A stretch of 64,000 nt of DNA from Endotrypanum monterogeii (Eukaryota; Euglenozoa; Kinetoplastea; Trypanosomatida; Trypanosomatidae), in NCBI GenBank assembly GCA_000333855.2, contig CM007341.1, positions 528,683 to 592,682 of the forward strand, in the 5' to 3' direction. The notes beneath the pieces were generated by a model that had not been told where the DNA came from, searched no databases, and was given only the letters and a program-made list of their open reading frames with translations. Positions 40,311 to 48,941 of the stretch are shown piece by piece (the stretch's first letter is position 1; every line of letters starts with the position of its first letter). The position numbers were made by a program, and so were the translations under genes.

Positions 40311-41142
40311 AACTAAATGCTCAACAACAAGAAAAATATATGTGTATCTAGATAAAATCTATGAGAAGCAAGATGATGTTTGTAAAGTATTTGACAGAAG
40401 AATGAATTAAAAGAGAAATGAAAAATAAAATGTCCGGTTCGGTACTGTTGTAGAGATGTATGTGTTATGTGTTATGTGTGCGTGCATGCGTGTGTGCGAC
40501 TGTGGGTGAATCAGAAAAAAAAAAGTGGAGAAGATCGGATAAATACCGGAACAAAACAATAACCACACAAAAACCAGACGCTGAGCGTTTTTTTTTGTTT
40601 TCCCTTGGCCTTCTCCCTGTGGTTTCGAACATGCCTACTAGCACACCCTTATCACTTCGGTAAAGACTCGAGGTGAAGGCACACACACATGGACCCATAA
40701 ACCCGAACGAGTGCGTGTATACCCCCGCCCCAATGCGCACACTCGACAAAGGGATCAGCTGGTGAGAAAAAAAAAAATAGAGTGATGCCCGGCGTGAAGT
40801 GCTAGATGCCTCGGCGGTGCTGCATGAGTGAGATGTGAGATGGTGGCGTGTAGAAAAGTGGTGAGGAAGGGGAAGAGGGAATGAAGCGTAGATAGGAGGG
40901 GAAGGGAGGGGAGGTGAGAAAAACACACCGTCGACACCTCAAATCACGCCCCGCGACTTCAAAAACAAATAGGTTCAGACACGCACTCGCTCTCTCTCTC
41001 CACCCCTCCCCGAGAGAACACCGAGGCGTCTGTACATCTGTGCGGTCGTCTTCCACACTTTCCCAGGAATACAGTTTGGTCTGTGCATGCGTCTACAAGC
41101 CTAGGTTGGGGGGGGGGGAGGGGGAGGGGGGAGAGAAGGAGG
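40311..41142. other. Intergenic region left of the assembly gap
   Basis: Low-complexity sequence, A/G-rich near 40840-40920 and strongly G-rich at 41106-41142 just before the gap. No gene seen. Confidence 0.55.
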
Positions 41143-41291
41143 NNNNNNNNNNNNNNNNNNNNNNNNNNNNNNNNNNNNNNNNNNNNNNNNNNNNNNNNNN
41201 NNNNNNNNNNNNNNNNNNNNNNNNNNNNNNNNNNNNNNNNNNNNNNNNNNNNNNNNNNNNNNNNNNNNNNNNNNNNNNNNNNNNNNNNNNN
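41143..41291. other. Assembly gap (149 N)
   Basis: Run of 149 undetermined bases. The left flank is G-rich and the right flank is an unbroken run of 27 G (41292-41318). The gap probably reflects failure to sequence a G homopolymer or quadruplex-forming repeat; its true length is unknown. Confidence 0.98.
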
Positions 41292-41318
41292 GGGGGGGGG
41301 GGGGGGGGGGGGGGGGGG
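41292..41318. repeat. Poly-G, 27 bases
   Basis: Unbroken G homopolymer on the plus strand, poly-C in the sense RNA. Lies in the 3' flank of the TPR-like gene. Confidence 0.9.
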
Positions 41319-41793
41319 AAGAGGGGTGCTAGGAAGGCGAAAGGGAGACCTGCTCGCCAAGTGCGCGGCTTGGCCCATTCTCATGTTGCACAGCAGATCA
41401 CGTAGAGGATTCACAACCGAGGCTCAGGCACACAGATCATGTATTCGCCCCCCCCCCCTTGAGAGTCCTCTCACGCTGACATACCGATGTCATCAAGTGA
41501 GGGGGGAAGGGGCAGTGAGCGTGTGCAGCTATGAACACACCCGCACACACTCTTGTATAACAAAATCGAGCGCTTCGACTCGAATCACATATCCGGAGGT
41601 GCAGAAAAAAAAAGGATCGGAAGGGAGGTGTGCATTACAATCGAAGACATTAAAGAGTAGTAATAATAATAAAAGTGCAAGCGGCCGCACTCCCCCCCCC
41701 CCCGCCTAAAAAAAAAAAAAAAATACAACAGAAAAAGGGGAGGAGGTACTTAGACCAGGCCTCCCATGAGATCACACACCACATCCCTACCCC
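41319..41793. other. 3' flank of the TPR-like gene
   Basis: Contains C-runs near 41450 and 41693-41703 and a 15-base A run near 41709-41723. No gene seen. Confidence 0.55.
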
Positions 41794-42852
41794 TCATTTC
41801 GCCGCCGCATCGACCACTGTCTCTGTGTTCAGCGGGTTTCCAATTTTATGCCGAGCGCACAGCGCCGTCAGCATCGCCTCGCCCTCGGTCACGCCACTCG
41901 AGTCGTCGTGGCGCCTACACCAACTGATGTACTTGTGACACGTTGTCACTGCCTGTGACACGTCGCCGAGGCCCTCGAAGGACGTGAGGATCGCCTCCAG
42001 TGTCATCTTCACGAGCTCGAAATCCCCCTCATCGATATGCTGGTTAAGTGCCTCGATAAGAAGGTCCAACCCCTTCGCGTACAACGTCTTTGCCTCCACC
42101 GTCTCCTTTTTGCTGGCAAGGGCAGTTGCTCGAACTGTCGTACTTAGGCCAAGGCCAGTAAGAACGGAGCGACGCAGGTTCACGGCTGCGACGGCCTGCA
42201 TGGGCATAGCCGACTTTGCGTCCACGTCGACCCAGTGAAGCACCTTCTGTAACAGCTCGTGTGCTTCGACTGCCGCGCTGTGGTCGCCCTGTTTGCATAA
42301 CACAAATCCCATGAACACTTCGATTTCCGCGATCTGCGCCTTGTCCTCGAGTCCCGGGGTGCAGTCACGGAGGAGAGACTCGCGAGCCTGTACGGCGCAC
42401 CGTAGCGCAGCTTCGTACTGCTTCATTTGGTAGTGCGCCTGAGCAGCCTCCATGCACAGCAGACTCTCGCATTGGATCGGCGAGTTTGTGCCGCCAAGCT
42501 CCGTGAGCATTTCCAGACCAGACTGGACGTGCTGAAGCAGCTGCGAAGGATTGCCAGCTGTACGCTCTGCTTCGATCTTCTCCGCGAGTGCGTTCCACTT
42601 GGCTAGGTTGGCCAGGTCTTGCTTCACCACATCGTCGTTAAGGGTAAATGTATCGACGTTGACCGCAGACACCGACCCCGGGCGAGCAGACGAGCTGGAA
42701 TCTGCGGTGGCACCGGTGCTACACCCACGCGACCAGGCGATCGGGACACGCACCGAGGCAGGAGCAGCTCTCACGCATCGCAGCAGAGGGGAAAACGACG
42801 CGTTACCGTGCACCCCCCGCCATGTGGATGCGGCACGAAGCTGTGAAAACAT
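41794..42852 (-). CDS. TPR-like protein, probably mitochondrial
   Basis: Predicted 352-residue protein. The first about 48 residues contain several Arg, many Ser/Ala and no acidic residues, as in a mitochondrial presequence. The body is all-helical and resembles tetratricopeptide repeats: AQAHYQMKQYEAALRCAVQARE (about 138-159), FMGFVLCKQGDHSAAVEAHELL (180-201), and a later pair ending GLGDVSQAVTTCHKYISW. TPR proteins act as adaptors in protein complexes. I do not recognise the specific protein; a trypanosomatid-specific component of a mitochondrial complex is possible. Start: ATG at 42852, 38 nt after an acceptor (AG at 42892-42891). Confidence 0.8.
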   Translation of the reverse strand: MFSQLRAASTWRGVHGNASFSPLLRCVRAAPASVRVPIAWSRGCSTGATADSSSSARPGSVSAVNVDTFTLNDDVVKQDLANLAKWNALAEKIEAERTAGNPSQLLQHVQSGLEMLTELGGTNSPIQCESLLCMEAAQAHYQMKQYEAALRCAVQARESLLRDCTPGLEDKAQIAEIEVFMGFVLCKQGDHSAAVEAHELLQKVLHWVDVDAKSAMPMQAVAAVNLRRSVLTGLGLSTTVRATALASKKETVEAKTLYAKGLDLLIEALNQHIDEGDFELVKMTLEAILTSFEGLGDVSQAVTTCHKYISWCRRHDDSSGVTEGEAMLTALCARHKIGNPLNTETVVDAAAK

Positions 42853-42890
42853 CTTCAGCGACGGTGCCTTTGGGCGTCGGTGGTGGTGAA

Positions 42891-42934
42891 CTACCGGATA
42901 CGTGAAACAAAGTGGGACTCACCAAAAAAAAAAA
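42891..42934 (-). promoter_or_regulatory. Predicted trans-splice acceptor, TPR-like gene
   Basis: The sense strand has a T-run of 12 followed by GGTGAGTCCCAC, then TTTGTTTCACGTATCCGGTAG; AG at 42892-42891. An earlier GAG also exists, so the exact site is uncertain. Confidence 0.5.
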
Positions 42935-43057
42935 ACACAATATATATAGAAATATATAAATATATATATTTACTTTTCGAAGATGCGTGGCCTGAAGAAG
43001 CGCGTCACTCAGCAGAGGGGCTCCGTCTGAAATCGTGCAACCACTGGTATGAAGGTG

Positions 43058-43082
43058 TATCTATCTATATATATATATATAT

Positions 43083-43117
<35 letters not shown>

Positions 43118-43118
43118 T
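43058..43118. repeat. Palindromic TA tract joined to (GATA)8
   Basis: Positions 43058-43093 (TATCTATC, TA run, GATAGATA) are self-complementary, and the right side continues as about eight GATA units to 43118. Confidence 0.9.
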
Positions 43119-44112
43119 GCGTATGTTTGTGCAGGTGTGTTTTGGAGGATGTCGAGGGAAATACAGACAGGTGATTGCTCCTTTAGCGACGATAAAAAGC
43201 CGCTTGAAGGCGGGAAAGCGAAAACAAGTCGAGAGAGTCCGGAATGCCACCGCCTTGTCTCCATAGCTATGCAGCGAAAGATGTGCACAGAAGGATGAAG
43301 ACAGGACGAGGCTTCAATAGTGCTTCTGTCAGTCGCCCACACATCACTGTGCAGGTGAGTAGGTTCCGATGCGTCACCAAGTCACGACGATCTTCCTCTG
43401 AGCTGGGAGGGGAAGCAGGGGAGGTGAGAAGAAAGGGGAACACCGAGAAATGATAAGATACAATAAGTAAAGGGGAGAGAGGCAAAAAAAAAAACTTTTT
43501 TGTTGTTGCTTCTGCCCCATCCCGTCCCCTAATCTCTCCTTTTTTTTTGTCTGTGCTACATGCCCTCCCCCTTTTTATCCCATTTGCCCTTCACCCCCCC
43601 TTTTTTTGGGGGGGGGGGTGTTTTTGTTTTATTTTGGCTGTTTTGTTCTTCCTGTGGATCATCCTCTTCGAAGTAGCCTCAGTCTTGGAGTGTCTGGAGG
43701 ACAAACAGGCAACGACGGCAGTCATCAAAGAAAAAAAAAATGGGCATGGAGGAAATTAGAGCAAAACGCATCCAGTAATACCGACATTGTATAACAGCAC
43801 GGAAGCACACAGGCGAGGTTCCATATCTGTACGGTGTCCCCTATTCCCATTACCCATTGAGGAAATACGCGAACCCCCTCTCCCCCCCCCCAAAAAAAAA
43901 AAGAGGGAGGCAGCCTTAGTCGTAGTGAACGTGGTGATTGGGCAGGAGCGGGGGGAGTCTGTTGGGGAATTTAAAAAAAAAGAGAGAGGGACGGTCAGTC
44001 ACACATACAATACAAATGCATCACCAAGGCGCACAGACGCGCAGACACACACACACACACATACACACACACAACATGCCTGGAGCAGGAGAGGGCAAGG
44101 GAAATCGAGAAA

Positions 44113-44144
44113 GATACTGTCCATTGGGGGGGGGGGACAGTATC
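44113..44144. repeat. 10-bp perfect hairpin with a G-rich loop
   Basis: GATACTGTCC (44113-44122) and GGACAGTATC (44135-44144) are exact complements around a loop of ATT plus nine G. Probably in the 3' UTR of the CEP95-like gene. Confidence 0.85.
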
Positions 44145-44501
44145 GCTGATAATGATATGGGGTGGTGGTGGTGATCCAGAGCTGTGACTGTTGGTGACGA
44201 GTACAAATAATCCATGTAGGAGTACAGAAGAAAAAAAAAGAGGGGAGACGAGGGGGGGAAAAAAGACACCGAAAACGGAACGCAAGTCATACGCGTCAAA
44301 GCAACGACAATGCCATCAGCAGCAGCAGCAGCAGCACAGACAACTGCTAGTGTGCCGAAAGGGAGCGACTCTCAGAGAAAGTGTGAAAGCGGCAGTACGC
44401 GGACACATGTGAAAGACAGAGAAATAAGAGCCCGCCACAGCCTCTCTCTCCCCACACAAGACACACCAATAAGCAGGGAACGTGTACCCTCATCGCCCCT
44501 C

Positions 44502-47099
44502 TTAGAGCAGAAAATGCTGCTGCCACGAGCTCACCTCTTCTGCATAGCGGAGCAGCTCCTTTTTGCTGCGGCGGTCTGTCTCACGCTTCAGCGAGTCGCA
44601 CATGAGATGACTTTGCTGCAGAGCTGTCGCGTAATAGTCTGCAAGCTGTGCCGTCTGGCGAGACATAACTCTCACCGGCACCTGTGCTTCGTTGGCTGCC
44701 GCCTCCATGAGAGTGGCAAAGGCCGTGCGGTAGCGCAAGTTTTCATCTCGGACGCGACGCATGAGGTCGATCTTTTCTGCCCTTGCAGAGCGGATGGACT
44801 CCTTCAAAGAACCTCGCATGGCCGATAGCTGTGCGTCATACTCGCGACGCATACGCCGACGCAGCAGCTGCTGCATGTCACCCAAATAGCGAGCCGAGCG
44901 CAATCGCTCAATCTTGCTGTCCCGCTGTGCAGCATCGATACGGTTCTGGGGGCAGCGAGCGAGAAAGTATCGCTCCTGTGATGTCAGGGGAGGCTCCGAG
45001 ACAAAACGCCGTGTTACTGCGCGTGACGTGCGGTGATACTGTTGTGACGGCGGCAGCGCTCCCGCCTGCAGAGAGACTCCAGCGTCCAGCTCCGTAGGGC
45101 CGTGTTTCACCTTGGCGTACGCAGCAGCGCCGGGGGGTGAGTCAACGACCTCCGATGCAGGCCTTGAGGCGGGGTGATTGCGATGATGGCCCTCGTGCAT
45201 CCTCCGCTCTGGGAGACTCCCCGATTGGGGAGCGGGAGAAGTGCATTCCTTCATAAGCAACTTGCGGTGCCGGCGCTCCTGCACAGCGAGGGCCTCTTCG
45301 AGAAGTTGGAACCGGTGAACGATGTCGCCTGCGTCGAGCTGCGTGCGCACATGGGAAGATGGATGCCTTGCAGGCGTGCGCTTTTCTGATGGCGACGCGG
45401 CAGCCCGACGCTGCGCTGTTCGATACAGCGGAGACCCAGAAGAAGTGAGTGACACCCCTGCCTCACGTCCCCACCGATCTGAGCGAGGATGCCGGCGCTG
45501 CGAGGGGCCGCCATGGAGAGACACATGACCAGGGTCCACGGCCGACATCACCTCTGTGTCCTCCGGGGGACTACCTGCTGGTGGGTAGACGAGATTACAC
45601 TGCCACTCCTCCATGAAGGCGTCCCTCGGAATCGTTGAAGAGTCAAGGTAGTGTGTGGCAGAGGACGATGACCCCTCCACCTCCTCCTCTCGACCTGCTT
45701 CGCCAACAAACATGTACGAGCCACTGCCACCACTCGCCTCAGCGACGGCACCGCCGCCGCCCGCAGCGTCACCGTTCAGTGGCGGAGCGGGGGCAACGTA
45801 GAAGTTGCTCGTCGACTGAGGGGGGTGATATCCACCACTGCCTATGCCGCTAAAGCTCAGCTGCTGAGCTGCGGGGTGTTGCATTACCTCTGCAACTGTG
45901 TAGCCTACCGGTGCGTAGGCCCCACTCGTTGTCTTGACTACAGCAAAGTCTTCCGTGTGAGAAGGGTACACAGGGGGGTGCTGCCGGACCGCTGCGTCTT
46001 GCAGGAGCGGCACCGCCGACGGTATGGAAGCCACCATGGAGCCTGTGTGTTGCTGTTGATGTTGCTGCTGTCGAAGGGCTTGCTGTCGACGCATGTCCTC
46101 CGCCACCTGGAGAAACACCATAATCAGCCGGCTGATGTGGTCCTCGTTGAGCTGAACCACCTCTTCCGCCTCAATGTCCTCGATTGGGTAGGGATGCTGA
46201 CGGAGCTGCTCAAGCACCAACGCAACGTTGTGCCGGCGCTTCTCCGCAGTGTTCGGTGATCGGTCAATGCCGGGGATCGTGCAGTCAAACAAACGTTGGT
46301 ACAGCAACACGAACAGACTAGACGTACATTCACGAACGCTTGTGACGCGTATATTGCCGATAGAGCAAAAGCTGAGGAGGGGGTTGACGAGTCCAAGGAT
46401 CTGTTGTCGTTGTTCTGCCTTCGCTGCTTCCTCGCTTGTCGACGTGGCCGTTGCTAGCGCTTGCGTTGGCTGTATAAGCCCAGACGACTGCGACGGCCCT
46501 GCAGAGGCGGAGGTGGTGCCGAGGGCAGCGGTAGTTGACGTTCCAGTGCCGGGTGAGACGACGGAGCCGTCAATGCCCTTCGAATTAGATGCAGCCGCAG
46601 CGTGAATGCTGGCGGAGAAGAGTTGGTCCTTTGATGCGAGTTGAGAGCTCCTGGCGCCCACCGCACCAGCCGAGCGGTGCGTCGAGGAGACCATAGCGCC
46701 TGACGCGCCCGGAGCACAGTCAGCTGCCGGAGATGTGTACAGCTGCGCAGCAGCCCCCTCGCTGTTCGAGGGGGTAACTGGCGATGAGGTCGGCGTCAGA
46801 GAGGAAGAATGGGCTCTCCGCACCGCTGACTGTGTCCTAGTGGGATGAGATATGCCTACCCCCCCAGCAAAGGTAAACTGTTGGTGCTGCGGCGGCTGAT
46901 GTGAGAATGTAAGCGTTGGCCTGGTTGCACTGTGTGACGACACTGAGGAGGATACGGTGGCATTTTTTTTGGACCCCGTTGTGCTTGTTGGTTCGGGAAA
47001 GCGATTAGCCGCTGGCGTACTTGCCACGCGAAATTGGGCCGCCGCTCCCGCATTCCTGCCGCCGCTTCCGCCCCCGCCACTAGTCCCCAGAGCCGACAT
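44502..47099 (-). CDS. CEP95-like protein (CH-like domain plus coiled coil)
   Basis: Predicted 865-residue protein. After a Ser/Ala/Thr-rich N-terminus, a helical block at about residues 227-337 resembles the calponin-homology-like N-terminal domain of centrosomal protein CEP95 (DUF5745): ILGLVNPLLSFCSIGNIRV, then VRECTSSLFVLLYQRLFDCTIPG and HNVALVLEQL. A Gln/His-rich run follows, then a long low-complexity middle. The last about 130 residues are a charged coiled coil (LRRRMRREYDAQLSAMRGSL, KELLRYAEEVSSWQQHFLL). This order matches CEP95-type proteins, which locate to centrosomes and basal bodies. The match is by eye and moderate. The frame is open to 47108 but begins there with GTG; the first ATG is 47099, about 10 nt past the acceptor. 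Confidence 0.72.
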   Translation of the reverse strand: MSALGTSGGGGSGGRNAGAAAQFRVASTPAANRFPEPTSTTGSKKNATVSSSVSSHSATRPTLTFSHQPPQHQQFTFAGGVGISHPTRTQSAVRRAHSSSLTPTSSPVTPSNSEGAAAQLYTSPAADCAPGASGAMVSSTHRSAGAVGARSSQLASKDQLFSASIHAAAASNSKGIDGSVVSPGTGTSTTAALGTTSASAGPSQSSGLIQPTQALATATSTSEEAAKAEQRQQILGLVNPLLSFCSIGNIRVTSVRECTSSLFVLLYQRLFDCTIPGIDRSPNTAEKRRHNVALVLEQLRQHPYPIEDIEAEEVVQLNEDHISRLIMVFLQVAEDMRRQQALRQQQHQQQHTGSMVASIPSAVPLLQDAAVRQHPPVYPSHTEDFAVVKTTSGAYAPVGYTVAEVMQHPAAQQLSFSGIGSGGYHPPQSTSNFYVAPAPPLNGDAAGGGGAVAEASGGSGSYMFVGEAGREEEVEGSSSSATHYLDSSTIPRDAFMEEWQCNLVYPPAGSPPEDTEVMSAVDPGHVSLHGGPSQRRHPRSDRWGREAGVSLTSSGSPLYRTAQRRAAASPSEKRTPARHPSSHVRTQLDAGDIVHRFQLLEEALAVQERRHRKLLMKECTSPAPQSGSLPERRMHEGHHRNHPASRPASEVVDSPPGAAAYAKVKHGPTELDAGVSLQAGALPPSQQYHRTSRAVTRRFVSEPPLTSQERYFLARCPQNRIDAAQRDSKIERLRSARYLGDMQQLLRRRMRREYDAQLSAMRGSLKESIRSARAEKIDLMRRVRDENLRYRTAFATLMEAAANEAQVPVRVMSRQTAQLADYYATALQQSHLMCDSLKRETDRRSKKELLRYAEEVSSWQQHFLL

Positions 47100-47105
47100 G
47101 GCCCT

Positions 47106-47133
47106 CACTACTCACAAAAAAAAAGGGGGGGGG
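47106..47133 (-). promoter_or_regulatory. Predicted trans-splice acceptor, CEP95-like gene
   Basis: The sense strand reads nine C and nine T, then GTGAGTAG; candidate AGs lie at 47112-47111 and 47109-47108. Either leaves a leader of about 10 nt. Confidence 0.6.
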
Positions 47134-47776
47134 TTACCCGTAACGAGAGAGACTCGTGCGCCCGTTGGTGTTGGTTCTTCCTCGATGCGTGTCTCGAATA
47201 GCCGGGCAAAAAAAAAAAAAGTGTAGAGGGTTGAGAGTGCTGAGGAGCACGTGAGAGAGGAAAAGGGGGGAGGAGAGAGTGCAGGAAGCAAAAAAAAAAA
47301 AAAAGAAGTGCCTGAGATGTTTGAAAAAACAAAGTAGGTGTCTGCGCACTCACTCAAACACACACACACACTCCACAAGGCTCTAGAAGAAGAGAGAGAC
47401 AAAAGAAAAATTCTGGAAGGGAACAGTGAATAAATGAGCGAAAAGGAAATACGAGAAAGGTTAATACGTATACCTTGGAGCCAGAAACCCACATGGTGAA
47501 CGAAGGAAAGGAACCAGTCTCATACAAGCGTGTATCGCTCTACTCACCTGTGCGTACGTGGGGAGGAGAAAAAAAAAAGGAGGCAGAGGGCATGCAAGAA
47601 GATAGTGCTTTTGGATCTTGTGACGGGCTTCGAGCTCTAAACGATTTGTGATAACCCTCCCGCTTCTTCACCAGGCACGCCGAGAAAAAGGCGCAAGATG
47701 CGGGGGAGAAGCGCCACCACCCCAAAGTCGCATCAATGAGAAATCACAAAAAAAAACGGTCACAGAAACACAGACA

Positions 47777-47779
<3 letters not shown>

Positions 47780-47821
<42 letters not shown>

Positions 47822-47850
47822 TAGTGTTGTGTGTGTGTGTGTGTGTGTGT
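47780..47850. repeat. Composite (TA)20-(TG)n microsatellite
   Basis: A 40-bp TA run (47780-47819) is followed after a few bases by a TG run to about 47850. Confidence 0.92.
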
Positions 47851-48182
47851 GCGTGTGTGCACATTAATGAAACACCACGTCATTATGTTTCGGGTGTGAG
47901 GATTGACACCCGTAGACGCACAGGGTAACAGAACCGAGAAGATGATAAAAGGAAGACGAGGCGGAGAAGCGAGGGAATTGGGCAAAAAAAAAATTTTACA
48001 CAGAGAGACATACTCACAAGCATTCAAGACATGAAGCAGGAAGTGAGGAGCACTGAGGGCAGCGTTCGACGCAGGGGCGAATCGATGTTGGGAAAGTGGT
48101 GCTCTCAGTGCTGCCTCTGCGTCCTTCACCTTCCAAGTACGGTTCTCGTGTTGCTGGTCTTTGGTCATAACTCCGCAACATA

Positions 48183-48191
<9 letters not shown>

Positions 48192-48219
<28 letters not shown>
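48192..48219. repeat. (AT)14 microsatellite
   Basis: 28-bp AT run flanked by ACA on the left and TGT on the right, so the symmetry extends slightly past the repeat. Confidence 0.9.
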
Positions 48220-48222
<3 letters not shown>

Positions 48223-48631
48223 TATCTGCAGACAGAGAGAGCGAAGAGCTTTCGCCCATTCGGAGGGCAAACAACGTCGAGTACAGACGCGTTTTACAGT
48301 CTCGCGCGTCTCATCTCCCTCCGCTCGTTTGTGTGTGTGCGTGTGTGTCCTCTTTTATTGTCGTTTCTGTTGTTGTTGAGGGTACTGTCGTTTCATAGGA
48401 TATGGGCTAGTGCGCAAGCGGGGTAGGTGATAGAGGTAAAAAAAAAAAATTGCCGCGTTCAACTCAAATCCGAAAGGATAGTGGAGCTAAGCGCACGAAC
48501 AGTAAAAAAATGTAGCTACATGAAGGACACACAGAAAGAGAAAAAGAAAACACACAAAGAAAAAACGGGGAATTTTGAATAAGACAGGGAACCCTCCGTC
48601 CCACCCAATCAGTAGATATATAGAGATTTTG

Positions 48632-48669
<38 letters not shown>

Positions 48670-48768
48670 GCCTTTGTCTGTGTAACAAAAACGAGCGAAC
48701 GGAACGAGAAAAACAAGCGAGAACCTTTGAGAGAAAATGGTTACAACAACACATGAAACGCTACAACG

Positions 48769-48941
48769 GAGGGGGCAGGGTTGGGGGAAGGAGGTTGTAA
48801 GTGAGTCATCAGATGAGCGGATTAAAAAAAAAAAAATAGCAGATTGGTATCACACATAAAATGCATGCTCCATCTTTTTTTTTTCCAAGCCGCCCATCTG
48901 GTCACTCACTTACAACAACCTTCCCCCAACCCTGCCCCCTC
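48769..48941. repeat. Long imperfect inverted repeat, 55-bp arms
   Basis: The arm 48769-48823 and the reverse complement of 48887-48941 align over 55 bp with no gaps and about six mismatches; the first 23 bp (GAGGGGGCAGGGTTGGGGGAAGG) are identical. Directly inside, a run of 13 A (48824-48836) faces a run of 10 T (48875-48884), extending possible pairing. The remaining loop is about 38 nt. Confidence 0.93.

Larger units (their letters stand above)
42935..44501. other. Intergenic region with GATA repeat and small hairpin
   Basis: Holds TA-rich sequence (42938-42971), a palindromic TA tract running into a GATA repeat (43058-43118), homopolymers near 43600, a CA tract (about 44046-44072) and a 10-bp-stem hairpin (44113-44144). 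No gene seen. Confidence 0.58.
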
